Shown: positions 52,676 to 61,850 of the stretch, one piece after another | Layout: every line of letters begins with the position of its first letter | Position numbering within the stretch: position 1 is the stretch's first letter | Source: Sanyastnella coralliicola | GTDB taxonomy: Bacteria > Bacteroidota > Bacteroidia > Flavobacteriales_D > Sanyastnellaceae | Length of the DNA stretch: 64,000 nt | Assembly: GCF_030845195.1 (NCBI RefSeq) | Contig: NZ_CP132543.1 | Coordinates: 947,501-1,011,500 of the forward strand | Direction: 5' to 3' | Translations under genes and position numbers: made by a program | Notes under the pieces: model-generated | Database searches by the model: none | Told to the model about the DNA's origin: nothing | The model's input: the letters and a program-made list of their open reading frames with translations, nothing else

Positions 52676-53868
52676 CCTTTCCAGAGTTCTTGAACGGCAC
52701 GAGATACCCTTGCCACCATTTCTCTCGTCATTCCATACCAAACGGGAAGAGAGATCTCATTTTCATAGGCCTTCCAAGCGTTTGGATAATCAGACATATG
52801 GTATCCTTGTTCCTTGTAGAAACTCAACAAGGGAAGTGGCTGGAAATGTACATTGCTCGAAATACCCTGTTCTCTCAACGCTTCGATTAACGCATCACGA
52901 TCTCTTTCACTTCCGTTGCGTAAACGAAGCTGATACAAATGATAGCTGGTCTCACAATCTGCATCTTGCTGTGGTGGTATAATGAATGGGCCATCTTCGA
53001 AGGCCTCGTCGTAGCGTTCACAAATGCTTTTACGGCATGCTAAGGTCTCATCATATCGACCGAGTTCAACCAGTCCCATGGCAGCCTGAATATCCGTCAT
53101 GTTGCATTTAAAACCGGCCTCGATGATATCATACCGCCAATTCCCATCCGTTTTAGACAAGGCGTCTTTGGTTTGTCCGTGCAAGGCAGAAATGCGCAAT
53201 CGCCGGTAAAGCTCTTCGTTGTCTTCTTTGTTCTGCAAATTGAAGGCAAGTGCTCCACCTTCAGCTGTGGTCAGATTCTTAACGGCGTGAAACGAATATC
53301 CACTGATATCCGCTTGTTGACCAATCTGTTTACCCTTATACGTAGCCCCAAAACTATGCGCAGCATCACTCAGGAAGAGAATACGGCCTAGTTTCTCCTG
53401 CTCAGTGGAGTTCGGTCTAAATAGACTTTTCTTTTCGTTAATGACGCTCCAAATGCCGTCATAGTCCACAGGCATCCCACCGATATCCACAGGCATGATC
53501 ACTTTCGTGCGCTCGGTCACCGCTTCCGCGATAGCGTGAGGATCAATATGGCAATGATCAGGCAAGGAATCAACCAACACTGGCGTAGCCCCAACGTGCA
53601 TGACAATATTGGCTGTGGCAGCATAGGTATAAGCGGGTAGAATAACTTCATCACCTTCGCCCACACCAAACCAACGTAGCACAAGTTCGCACGCGTTTGT
53701 CCATGAATTCAAGGCCAGAACTTTGTCTACACCAATGTATTCAGCCAATTCAGTTTCAAACTGCGCCGTCTTCGGTCCGGTCGTAATCCAACCCGAACGT
53801 AGAACTTCCGTAACAGCCTCCACCGTTCGGTCATCAACACGCGGAGGGGAGAAGGGGATGTTGTGCAT
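52672..53868 (-). CDS. DegT/DnrJ/EryC1/StrS-family sugar aminotransferase (PglE-like)
   Basis: 398 residues, PLP-dependent fold type I. The PLP lysine lies in SFHAVKNLTTAEGGALAF (about residue 198) and NSWTNACELVLRWFGVGEGD is the family N-terminal cofactor region. It aminates a keto-sugar nucleotide, probably UDP-4-keto-6-deoxy-GlcNAc, to give the substrate for the coupled sugar transferase (four-base overlap). The pair resembles the pglC-pglE step of bacillosamine synthesis, but no acetyltransferase (pglD) lies beside it. Confidence 0.92.
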   Translation of the reverse strand: MHNIPFSPPRVDDRTVEAVTEVLRSGWITTGPKTAQFETELAEYIGVDKVLALNSWTNACELVLRWFGVGEGDEVILPAYTYAATANIVMHVGATPVLVDSLPDHCHIDPHAIAEAVTERTKVIMPVDIGGMPVDYDGIWSVINEKKSLFRPNSTEQEKLGRILFLSDAAHSFGATYKGKQIGQQADISGYSFHAVKNLTTAEGGALAFNLQNKEDNEELYRRLRISALHGQTKDALSKTDGNWRYDIIEAGFKCNMTDIQAAMGLVELGRYDETLACRKSICERYDEAFEDGPFIIPPQQDADCETSYHLYQLRLRNGSERDRDALIEALREQGISSNVHFQPLPLLSFYKEQGYHMSDYPNAWKAYENEISLPVWYGMTREMVARVSRAVQELWKG

Positions 53869-53889
53869 GCGGCAAATGTACGGGTTCGT

Positions 53890-54304
<415 letters not shown>

Positions 54305-54365
54305 AAGTGCCTTTGGTCACAAATGGCGCTGTTCTGATTTAATTACCTTTGAGAAAACCGTGATT

Positions 54366-54599
54366 ATGTGGCAGGAAAACGATGATAAGTTAGTTCGGGA
54401 GTTCCGCTTTAAGGACTTCGGTGAGGCATTTACATTCATGACTCGTGTGGCAATGATTGCCGAGAAAATGAATCATCATCCAACATGGTATAACGTGTAC
54501 AATTACGTTCGGATTGAATTGAGTACGCATGATGCCGGCAATAAAATCACGGAGAAGGATTATCGCCTAGCTCGCGCGATAGACGAGTTTCTACAATAG
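54366..54599 (+). CDS. 4a-hydroxytetrahydrobiopterin (pterin-4a-carbinolamine) dehydratase
   Basis: About 77 residues. Core motif [20 protein letters not shown] then [15 protein letters not shown] is the PCD signature with the catalytic HH and H. ATG 54366 (MWQENDD) is preferred; GTG 54360 two codons earlier is possible. It recycles 4a-hydroxypterin formed by aromatic amino acid hydroxylases, or acts as DCoH-like protein. The Crp/Fnr gene starts two bases after its stop, suggesting a shared message. Confidence 0.93.
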   Translation: MWQENDDKLVREFRFKDFGEAFTFMTRVAMIAEKMNHHPTWYNVYNYVRIELSTHDAGNKITEKDYRLARAIDEFLQ

Positions 54600-54601
54600 C
54601 C

Positions 54602-55276
54602 ATGATAGAAGTTATTCCAGAAGACGTAAAGCAGAAGTTTGAATCTGAATTCAAGCATTTTTCACCTGATTTGAAGTCGTTTTTGACCGAAGTTGGATTA
54701 GCGAAGGAATTTAGAGAAGGAGAGGAGATGATGCGCACTGGCCAGTACTTCAAGCATACCATGCTTGTGGTGGATGGTAAGGTGAAGCTTTATCGTGAAG
54801 ATGAGGAAGGGAATGAATTCTTGCTCTATTACCTCGAACCAGGTTCGGCTTGCGCACTTTCGATGATTTGTGCTACGCGTGCTGAACAGTCGCAGGTGAA
54901 AGCTGTGGCGGTTGAAGATGTGACCGCATTGGCCATTCCGATTCAATACATGGATCAATTGATGACCGATCACAAATCATGGTACTACTTTGTTTTAGAG
55001 ACTTATCGATCGCGATTTGAAGAGCTTTTAACAGTCATCGATCAGGTGGCCTTCCGCAGTATGGATGAGAAGTTGCTCTTCTACTTGCGTAGGCAATTCA
55101 AAGCATATCAGTCAGATACTATTCAAACGACTCACCAACAGATTGCCTATGATCTGAATTCTTCGCGTGAGGTAATCTCGCGCCTCTTGAAGAAAATGGA
55201 ACAGAAAGGCTTCGTAGCGCTGCATCGCAATGCGATCGAACGCAAGAATCTTGACCAAGATCAGTTTCCTTGGTGA
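54602..55276 (+). CDS. Crp/Fnr-family transcriptional regulator
   Basis: 224 residues: cyclic-nucleotide-binding-like beta barrel (about 30-115: EGEEMMRTGQYFKHTMLVVD and FLLYYLEPGSACALSMIC), long helix, and a winged HTH with TTHQQIAYDLNSSREVISRL at about 172-191. There is no N-terminal cysteine cluster of classical Fnr and no intact cAMP-pocket Arg-Ser pair that I can see. It stands upstream of the rhodanese, CstB-like and sqr genes, so I infer that it responds to sulfide/persulfide or redox state and controls them. Confidence 0.88.
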   Translation: MIEVIPEDVKQKFESEFKHFSPDLKSFLTEVGLAKEFREGEEMMRTGQYFKHTMLVVDGKVKLYREDEEGNEFLLYYLEPGSACALSMICATRAEQSQVKAVAVEDVTALAIPIQYMDQLMTDHKSWYYFVLETYRSRFEELLTVIDQVAFRSMDEKLLFYLRRQFKAYQSDTIQTTHQQIAYDLNSSREVISRLLKKMEQKGFVALHRNAIERKNLDQDQFPW

Positions 55277-55306
55277 CCTAGGGTACAGTACATCCAGAGT
55301 AAAGTG

Positions 55307-55322
55307 CTGACATTTGTATCAG
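55307..55322 (+). promoter_or_regulatory. Dyad CTGA-N8-TCAG before the rhodanese gene
   Basis: CTGACATTTGTATCAG has four-base complementary ends and ends 16 bases before the ATG. It might be the operator of the upstream Crp/Fnr protein, acting as a repressor site at this position. Weak evidence. Confidence 0.3.
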
Positions 55323-55338
55323 AATAAAAACTCAACCC

Positions 55339-55653
55339 ATGTTATTCTTTCGTAATACCAACAAGACATCCGGTGAAGAAATCCGCAAGGAGATTGAGTC
55401 AAATGCCGGGATAATTATTGACGTTCGCACCGCTGCAGAACGTGCTATGGGAACACTTCCAGACGCGCAAGCTGCAGATTGGCTTTCAGGAGAAGTTCAC
55501 GAGAACGCTTCTTCATGGGATCCAGAAAAGCATTACTACCTCTATTGCAGGTCAGGTAATCGCAGTGGACAAGCTGCTTCGTTTCTAAAGGCTCAAGGGT
55601 TCAAAAATGTAACAAACATCGGGGCCTACGGTGATCTGAAGAACTCATTCTAA
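55339..55653 (+). CDS. Single-domain rhodanese
   Basis: 104 residues, no signal peptide. The active-site loop YLYCRSGNRSGQAASFL places catalytic Cys70 in a CRSGNRS loop typical of single-domain sulfurtransferases. It moves sulfane sulfur between thiols; with the neighbouring persulfide dioxygenase and SQR it probably hands persulfide sulfur to a low-molecular-weight thiol such as bacillithiol. 30 bases separate it from the CstB-like gene. Confidence 0.93.
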   Translation: MLFFRNTNKTSGEEIRKEIESNAGIIIDVRTAAERAMGTLPDAQAADWLSGEVHENASSWDPEKHYYLYCRSGNRSGQAASFLKAQGFKNVTNIGAYGDLKNSF

Positions 55654-55683
55654 CGGCCCTGGTTCAACCTAAATAAGGGAACC

Positions 55684-57069
55684 ATGGAAGTAGTACAACT
55701 CTATACTAAGTGCCTAGCACACGGTGCTTATTTCATCTCCTCAAATGGGGAGGCAGCGATTATTGATCCACTTCGTGAAACGGAGCCATATCTTCAAATG
55801 GCGGAAGACGAAGGTGTGAAGATCAAATACATTCTCGAAACTCACTTTCACGCTGACTTCGTTAGCGGTCATCTAGACCTAGCGAAGAAGACAGGAGCGA
55901 AGATCATTTACGGTCCAACAGCCACTCCAAATTTCGATGCGTATATCGCTGAAGATGGTGAGTTATTGGCTCTTGGAGACTTGACAATTAAAGTGCTCCA
56001 CACGCCTGGTCATACCATGGAATCAAGCTCTTTTCTTCTCAGAGATAAGGAAGGAAAAGACAAAGCGATTTTCACCGGAGACACGGTGTTCTTAGGTGAT
56101 GTAGGTCGTCCGGACCTTGCTCAGAAAGCAGCCGATATGACTCGAGAAGAGTTAGCTGGTTTGCTCTTTGACTCTATCCGTGAGAAGATCATGGTCTTAG
56201 ACGATGATATTATCGTTTACCCTGGCCATGGCCAAGGATCTGCCTGCGGTAAGGCCATGTCGTCAGACACTGTAGATACCCTCGGAAATCAAAAAGAAAG
56301 CAACTATGCTCTGCGGTCAGACATGACACGTGATGAATTCATCAAAGAAGTGACAGACGGTTTGCTACCACCTCCTCAGTATTTCCCTTCGAATGCGAAG
56401 ATGAATAAGATGGGCTATGAGAGTATTGATGATGTGCGCTCACGCGCGGAAAAGGGATACTCCCCAAAAGAGTTCGAGCAAGCGATGAACAAGGAAGGAG
56501 TGTTCGTCATCGACACGCGTGATCCTGATGCCTTCACTCAAGGGTTTATCAATGGTTCACTATCCATTGGTTTGGAAGGAGATTTCGCCCCATGGGTAGG
56601 TATTCTAGTCAATGATATTACCGCACCTATTCTGTTGATTACCGATGAAGGTCAACGAGAAGAAGCCGTGATCAGGCTAGCTCGTGTGGGTTATGATAAT
56701 ATCCAGGGATACCTCGAAGGAGGCATTCAGGCGTGGCATGACGCTGGAAAGGCACTCGAGACGATCGCATGTGTTTCCGCTCAGGAGTTTGTTGAGTCAT
56801 GGCCACAACAGCCCGTCGTTGATTCACGTCGATTCAGCGAATACCAAGCTTCGCGTGTAGACGGAGCCATTAATTTGCCACTGGACTTCATCTATGCAGA
56901 TTTACAGAAGTACCCGGATGAACGATTCTACCTGCATTGCAAAGGAGGATATCGTTCAGTAGCAGCTGCCTCAGTATTAGCTGCCAATGGAATTAAAAAC
57001 GTCATCAATATAACCGGAGGTTTTGATGCCATGGTCGAAGCAGGCTTGCCTGTTGTCGAACATGCTTAG
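55684..57069 (+). CDS. CstB-like persulfide dioxygenase-rhodanese fusion
   Basis: 461 residues. N-terminal metallo-beta-lactamase fold (1-240) with the ETHE1-type iron site: THFHAD (His54, His56, Asp58), TPGH (His110), TGDT (Asp133) and YPGHG (His182). Then a first rhodanese homology domain (about 255-365) in which the Cys loop is ITDEGQ, so it is inactive. A second, active rhodanese (about 370-460) has HCKGGYRS (Cys419). This PDO-pseudorhodanese-rhodanese order is that of CstB of Staphylococcus, which oxidises low-molecular-weight persulfides to thiosulfate. Operates in the cytosol downstream of SQR. Confidence 0.95.
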   Translation: MEVVQLYTKCLAHGAYFISSNGEAAIIDPLRETEPYLQMAEDEGVKIKYILETHFHADFVSGHLDLAKKTGAKIIYGPTATPNFDAYIAEDGELLALGDLTIKVLHTPGHTMESSSFLLRDKEGKDKAIFTGDTVFLGDVGRPDLAQKAADMTREELAGLLFDSIREKIMVLDDDIIVYPGHGQGSACGKAMSSDTVDTLGNQKESNYALRSDMTRDEFIKEVTDGLLPPPQYFPSNAKMNKMGYESIDDVRSRAEKGYSPKEFEQAMNKEGVFVIDTRDPDAFTQGFINGSLSIGLEGDFAPWVGILVNDITAPILLITDEGQREEAVIRLARVGYDNIQGYLEGGIQAWHDAGKALETIACVSAQEFVESWPQQPVVDSRRFSEYQASRVDGAINLPLDFIYADLQKYPDERFYLHCKGGYRSVAAASVLAANGIKNVINITGGFDAMVEAGLPVVEHA

Positions 57070-57088
57070 TGATTTAGTTTTGGCGTCG

Positions 57089-57153
57089 AACCACCTGCCA
57101 GATTTCGCAGCGATCGGAAGCATGAAATCATCAACGGCAGGTGGTTCTTTTTT
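57089..57153 (+). terminator. Terminator after the CstB-like gene
   Basis: AACCACCTGCC (57089-57099) pairs perfectly with GGCAGGTGGTT (57136-57146) around a 36-base loop and is followed by CTTTTTT. It implies that sqr has its own promoter or depends on readthrough. Confidence 0.75.
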
Positions 57154-57190
57154 CTCCCCATTTCAAAAACTGACAAATGCCATAATGCTC

Positions 57191-57208
57191 TGTGACTTAG
57201 GTCGCACA
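57191..57208 (+). promoter_or_regulatory. Crp/Fnr-like dyad TGTG-N10-CACA upstream of sqr
   Basis: TGTGACTTAGGTCGCACA has complementary TGTG/CACA ends and a GAC/GTC inner pair. It lies 50 bases before the sqr ATG. The Crp/Fnr protein encoded 2 kb upstream is the obvious candidate to bind it. This is inference from a single site. Confidence 0.45.
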
Positions 57209-57257
57209 GTCTAGCTTATGTGCTGGTTAAGTTGCAGTATCCTAATTCATTAACGCC

Positions 57258-58526
57258 ATGAAACAACATTATCAAGTGGTTATCATCGGAGGAGGAACCG
57301 GTGGTATCATGACCGCAGCTCAGCTGCTCAATCACGACTCCTCGATGAAAATTGCGGTCATTGAACCTGCTGAATCTCACTTCTATCAACCCGCTTGGAC
57401 TTTGGTTGGAGCTGGAGCATATGAAATGCAGAAGACTGAGCGTAAAATGTCTTCCGTGATGCCGTCTGGGGTGACTTGGATTAAGGACTATGCGACGACA
57501 TTTGAACCCGAGAATAACGCCGTAAACACACGAGAGAATGGATCCGTCTCGTATGACTATTTGATTGTGTCTCCCGGACTTCAAATGGACTTAGACGGAA
57601 TTGAGGGTCTGCGCGAAGCGCTGCAAACGGAAAGCGTCTGCAGCAATTACATCGATCCAGAAAAGACCTACCGGGTACTTCAGAACTTCAAAGGAGGGAA
57701 TGCCCTCTTTACTCAACCTGCCACTCCAATCAAATGCGGAGGAGCTCCTCAAAAGATTATGTATTTGGCAGAGGAGTATTTCAAGAAGTCAGGAGTAAGG
57801 GACCAAACCGAGGTCATCTTTGCCACTCCAGGTAGTGTCATTTTCGGCGTTCAGCCATTCAAACAAACACTGGAAGAAGTGATTCGTAGAAAGCGCGTCC
57901 ACTTGAAGACTTTTTATAGCCCGTATAAGATTGATCCAGTAAAGAAGGAGGTGTACTTCAAGTACACCAAGCAAGATGAAGGAGGTTGTGTTATTAATGA
58001 AGATGAGAATGTGATTCGAGAGCACATTGAAGGAGAAATGACTTTTGTGGTTCCTTACGATATGCTCCATTTAGCTCCTCCTCAAAGTGCTCCTGATTTT
58101 GTGAAGCAATCACCGTTCGCCCATCAAGAAGGACCAAGCAAGGGGTGGATGGATGTAGATAAATTCACCTTGCAACATTCACATTATAAGAACGTCTTCG
58201 GACTAGGTGACGTCTGCGCTTTACCGACAGCTAAAACGGGTGCAGCGATTCGTAAACAAGCTCCAGTAGTGGTTGATAATATCCTTGAAATGATGAAGGA
58301 TAACAAGCTGAGTGACAGCGTGTATGAAGGTTATAGTAGTTGTCCGCTAGTTACTGGATACGGAAAGATGGTTCTCGCTGAATTCAAGTATGATAACGTA
58401 AGAGATAGCGATCCACTTTTGAGTAAATTTATGGATACGAGTAAAGAGAAATGGGCCCTTTGGGTGCTGAAAAAACATGGACTTCCATACTTGTATTGGA
58501 ACCGAATGATGAAGGGAAGAATGTAA
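57258..58526 (+). CDS. sqr: Sulfide:quinone oxidoreductase (SQOR/type II)
   Basis: 422 residues, FAD flavoprotein on the membrane. N-terminal dinucleotide-binding VVIIGGGTGGIMTAAQLL (residues 7-24), second FAD element GLGDVCALPTAKTGAAIRK, and the redox pair Cys160 (PIKCGGAPQKI) and Cys362 (YSSCPLVTGYGKM), both in the context of the mitochondrial-type SQOR. Cys128 is an extra one. It oxidises sulfide, passing electrons to quinone and sulfur to an acceptor thiol. It is the entry enzyme for the CstB-like dioxygenase encoded just upstream. Confidence 0.96.
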   Translation: MKQHYQVVIIGGGTGGIMTAAQLLNHDSSMKIAVIEPAESHFYQPAWTLVGAGAYEMQKTERKMSSVMPSGVTWIKDYATTFEPENNAVNTRENGSVSYDYLIVSPGLQMDLDGIEGLREALQTESVCSNYIDPEKTYRVLQNFKGGNALFTQPATPIKCGGAPQKIMYLAEEYFKKSGVRDQTEVIFATPGSVIFGVQPFKQTLEEVIRRKRVHLKTFYSPYKIDPVKKEVYFKYTKQDEGGCVINEDENVIREHIEGEMTFVVPYDMLHLAPPQSAPDFVKQSPFAHQEGPSKGWMDVDKFTLQHSHYKNVFGLGDVCALPTAKTGAAIRKQAPVVVDNILEMMKDNKLSDSVYEGYSSCPLVTGYGKMVLAEFKYDNVRDSDPLLSKFMDTSKEKWALWVLKKHGLPYLYWNRMMKGRM

Positions 58527-58572
58527 AACAGTTGGTCAGCTTGACTGGCCAAATTTCATATACTAACTAGGG

Positions 58573-58601
58573 GAAGGGGACTAATTTAGTTCCCTTCTTT
58601 A
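58573..58601 (+). terminator. Terminator of sqr
   Basis: GAAGGGGACTAA pairs with TTAGTTCCCTTC (one mismatch) and is followed by TTTATT. A second hairpin, TTGGTCAG / CTGGCCAA, lies just after the stop codon at 58532-58552. The convergent DUF3108 gene ends 86 bases further on. Confidence 0.8.
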
Positions 58602-58686
58602 TTAAGTATAACCGGCATGAATTCGGTGATTAGTTCCAACTGAAATTGCACAGAAAGAAAGTAAGGAGCAATCAGTAAACAGCTAG

Positions 58687-59469
58687 TCAGCGTCTTCCAA
58701 CCAAATGAATTTTGGCTTTACCTACTTTCAGGTCAGTCTCGATATAGACTGGAATTTTTCTTTCATCGTTCGTGACATAGACCTCCATCCGTTCCCCTTC
58801 TTTGAAGATCGTTCCTTTGATCAGGTTCGGTTTGAATACGATGCATTCAATCTCTTCATCCGTCTCAGGATCTTCCCATATTTCGATGCCTGAATAACGC
58901 AGGTAAGACTCGTAGTAGTTACCATCTAAGTAGAAGAGTAGGGGAATTTTATCGCCGACTTCGTATTGGTTGAAGTCTATGGTTCTGCAGTAGTAGATTG
59001 CGGTGACCACATCAAGTGCAGCAGCCTTTCGTTCCATAACTCCATGTCGGGCGAACTCTTCTCCGTCTTGGATGCGGTAGTATATGCTGTCTTCTTTGAC
59101 GTGGTAGTCGCGATCGTAGATGTTCGATCCCTCATAGCCTTTGCGTACGAAACGCTGAGAGGTTAGATCCTCGGTAGCATAGCTTTCGTAAAGTGAGTTT
59201 ACTTCATAGAACCAGTTCCACTTTGGGTAGCTCACACCAAGACCAGAGAAACGCCAGTAGCGTTCGTCATTAACGATGGTATCACCAACCGTAAATGTTG
59301 CCACACCAGCATCCGCCCATATCAATCCCCATTGATAGGTTAGCTCATAGGTAATCGTCTCTCCTTCGTAGAATGGAAAGTCTGATTCTTCCTGAGCAAA
59401 AGAGGGGAGAGCTAGGAGCAAAAAAAGGCTCCATAGAGGAGCCTTTATATATTTTGATTCCGCAGACAC
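58687..59469 (-). CDS. DUF3108 domain secreted protein
   Basis: 260 residues with a signal peptide (SLFLLLALPSFAQ). The family opening is FYEGETITYELTYQWGLIWA, and DVVTAIYYCRTIDFNQYEVG plus the PVYIETDLKVGKAKIHL end are typical of DUF3108, a periplasmic/outer-membrane beta-rich family of unknown role, often near envelope genes. It shares one base with the DUF1573 stop codon, so both are on one transcript. Confidence 0.9.
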   Translation of the reverse strand: MSAESKYIKAPLWSLFLLLALPSFAQEESDFPFYEGETITYELTYQWGLIWADAGVATFTVGDTIVNDERYWRFSGLGVSYPKWNWFYEVNSLYESYATEDLTSQRFVRKGYEGSNIYDRDYHVKEDSIYYRIQDGEEFARHGVMERKAAALDVVTAIYYCRTIDFNQYEVGDKIPLLFYLDGNYYESYLRYSGIEIWEDPETDEEIECIVFKPNLIKGTIFKEGERMEVYVTNDERKIPVYIETDLKVGKAKIHLVGRR

Positions 59470-60026
59470 TATTGAGCTGCAGGAGTCACGTTAGCGCGAA
59501 TCGTCAGAACTTCCTGTCCTGATTCAGTGTTCGCTGTGATCGTCACTTTTTTCGTTTGCATGTTCTTCTTCCCTTTCGAGTTGAAGGCCACTTTGATTTC
59601 ACCAGATGCTCCAGGAGCGATAGGCTCTTTCGGACATTCTGGAACCGTACAACCACAAGATCCTTTACACTTCTCAAGGATAAGTGGGTTATCTCCTGTG
59701 TTTGTGAATTGGAACACGTGTTCTACACGGTCACCTTCATCAAGTACACCGAAATCCCATTCTTTCGAGATGAAAGACATAGTAGTTGATGGGATATTAG
59801 ACTTAGCAGCTTCTTGTTGCTTCGCCTTTTGATCTTTCAATGGATCGTATGCCGCTGGTTGCGCTACTTCATCGCGATCGCTCGCGTTGTTGTTCACTTG
59901 AGTATCTGTTTCAGCCATTGGCTTGTACACATCCTCCTCAGCTGAACTGTTGTACATCTTGTAAGCGATCACACCGAGTAGAACAGCGATTACCGCAAGC
60001 AATCCGATTTTTAGTCCGTTATTCAT
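59469..60026 (-). CDS. DUF1573 domain envelope protein
   Basis: 185 residues: one N-terminal TM/signal anchor (IGLLAVIAVLLGVIAYKMY), a low-complexity linker (30-85), and a DUF1573 Ig-like domain with EWDFGVLDEGDRVEHVFQFT, NPLILEKCKGSCGCTVPECP (a conserved cysteine cluster) and PGASGEIKVAFNSKGK. The cysteines may bind a metal or a disulfide. Common in Bacteroidota envelopes, function unknown. Upstream of and coupled to DUF3108. Confidence 0.92.
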   Translation of the reverse strand: MNNGLKIGLLAVIAVLLGVIAYKMYNSSAEEDVYKPMAETDTQVNNNASDRDEVAQPAAYDPLKDQKAKQQEAAKSNIPSTTMSFISKEWDFGVLDEGDRVEHVFQFTNTGDNPLILEKCKGSCGCTVPECPKEPIAPGASGEIKVAFNSKGKKNMQTKKVTITANTESGQEVLTIRANVTPAAQ

Positions 60027-60108
60027 GGTTCTGAAATTTGTCCTGTAAAGTTATAAAACAGAAGCGTAGCGTTCCGCCCGTGAGGGCGTCAAAATACTTA
60101 ACGACTTG

Positions 60109-61722
60109 TTAAAAGTCAGAGTGAGCCAGCTTCGCTTTTTCAAAAGTTCCGTCGCGAAGTACTTGAACAGCCTTCTTATATGCTGGGTTCAAGACGTTCA
60201 CCACCTTGTAAAATACACTGTAGTCAAATAGGTTTCGACCAATCAAGGCTTTGGTACGAATCTCGATCGCCACCTTTGATGTATTCCAATCTTCTTCGTT
60301 AAAAGGAATCTCTTCCTTCTCAGCGTAGGCAATCATTCCCTTGAGCACATCATCAGTCAATTGGTAGTTATTGATGAAGCTTTCAGGGGTAGGGTAGCTA
60401 CTTTCGAATTCAGCACGATGTTGGTCTACGTAAGCCAAGATGTACTGATTCATCGCACCTGAACGCAGAATTTGCGAGAAGTACTCTGAAGTATATGTCG
60501 TATCAATTGGCGTGAAGATGTCTGGAAGAATTCCTCCACCACCGTAAACCGTACGGTGCTTGATATTCGTTTTGAATTTCAGCGAATCAGGGAGTTCGAG
60601 GTTGTCTAACGACATCAACTCACCGTTTTCAAATCGATCGTATTTCTCCATTCGGTAAGCCTCTACACCATCGTCATATGGCTTCTGAATGCATCGGCCT
60701 GCTGGTGTGTAGTATTTCTGAACAGTCAATCGCACTGCAGATCCATCAGGAAGCTGAACAGGACGTTGTACAAGTCCTTTACCAAAGGAACGGCGACCTA
60801 CGATCAGTCCACGATCCCAATCTTGAATCGCGCCTGAAACAATCTCACTTGCTGAAGCTGAACCTTCATCTACCAAGACTACCAGACGTCCTTTTTCAAA
60901 CATTCCGGTACGACGAGCGAAGGTCTCGTCTTTAGGGAATACACGTCCTTCGGTATACACAATCAACTTGTCTTCGCTGAGGAATTCATCTGCCATTTCG
61001 ATCGCTGTGTTGAGTAAACCACCACCGTTTCCTTGAAGGTCAAGTACGAGGCTGTTCATCCCTTGGTCTTTCAATGAGGCGATTCCTTCACGCAATTCAC
61101 GCATCGTTGTCTTTGCAAAACGGTTCACCTTGATGTAACCGATTTCGTCGTCAATCATAAAGGTCGCATCCACAGAGTAGATTGGAATGCGGTCACGAAC
61201 GATATCAAATTTAATAGGGTTCTTTACGCGATTACGCTTGATACCCACCGAAACTTCTGTTCCTTTTGGTCCTTTAAGCAAGCGCATAACATCAGTATTG
61301 GTAATACCGATACCCGCGACGTTCTCACCATCAATGGTAACAATTTTATCTCCGGCCTGAATCCCTAGTTTTTCAGACGGGCCGCCCGCAATCGGACTCA
61401 CCACGAAGATGGTGTCTTTGAGAATATTGAACTGAATTCCGATTCCGTCGAAGTTTCCATTCAAGGGTTCGTTGGCTTCGGCTAGTTCTTCAGCAGAGAT
61501 ATAAACACTGTGTGGATCAAGTTCTTCCAACATATGTTCGATCGCTGCTTCAACCAGGGCTTCACTGTCAACACTGTCTACATACATCTGCTCGATGTAG
61601 TAAAGTAGAGTGTTGAACTTCTCAACGGTAGAAGCCGGGTCAGATTTTTGTGCTTTCGCAGCGAAAAGGGAAAGAACGAAGAACAGAGCCAAAGAGCTCT
61701 TCAATAAGTTGCGCATTGTCAT
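60109..61722 (-). CDS. C-terminal processing protease (S41 family, PDZ-containing)
   Basis: ATG 61722 (MTMRNLLKSSLALFFVLSLF) gives a signal peptide; the longer frame is rejected. Domains: N-terminal helices (DSVDSEALVEAAIEHMLEEL), PDZ domain (about 80-165, IGIQFNILKDTIFVVSPIAG, then GPSEKLGIQAGDKI) and the serine-lysine catalytic core, with Ser in DEGSASASEIVSGA and Lys in RRSFGKGLVQ. It cleaves C-termini of periplasmic proteins. Length is normal for CtpA-type Bacteroidota proteases. Confidence 0.94.
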   Translation of the reverse strand: MTMRNLLKSSLALFFVLSLFAAKAQKSDPASTVEKFNTLLYYIEQMYVDSVDSEALVEAAIEHMLEELDPHSVYISAEELAEANEPLNGNFDGIGIQFNILKDTIFVVSPIAGGPSEKLGIQAGDKIVTIDGENVAGIGITNTDVMRLLKGPKGTEVSVGIKRNRVKNPIKFDIVRDRIPIYSVDATFMIDDEIGYIKVNRFAKTTMRELREGIASLKDQGMNSLVLDLQGNGGGLLNTAIEMADEFLSEDKLIVYTEGRVFPKDETFARRTGMFEKGRLVVLVDEGSASASEIVSGAIQDWDRGLIVGRRSFGKGLVQRPVQLPDGSAVRLTVQKYYTPAGRCIQKPYDDGVEAYRMEKYDRFENGELMSLDNLELPDSLKFKTNIKHRTVYGGGGILPDIFTPIDTTYTSEYFSQILRSGAMNQYILAYVDQHRAEFESSYPTPESFINNYQLTDDVLKGMIAYAEKEEIPFNEEDWNTSKVAIEIRTKALIGRNLFDYSVFYKVVNVLNPAYKKAVQVLRDGTFEKAKLAHSDF

Positions 61723-61850
61723 AGGGATATAACGTTTCTCAAGAACGAGCAAATAACGTTCCACAAGTTACGGTTTGCATGTATACTGACGCAATCAAAA
61801 AAGGTTAACGGTTTGCGCCATAAATAGGGTAATTCGTGCAATTTTAGCTT

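Noticed and set aside
60072-60092. Hairpin CGCCC-GTGA-GGGCG as terminator of the S41 protease gene
   Set aside because: There is no T-run directly after the stem on the minus strand, so it is not counted as a terminator.
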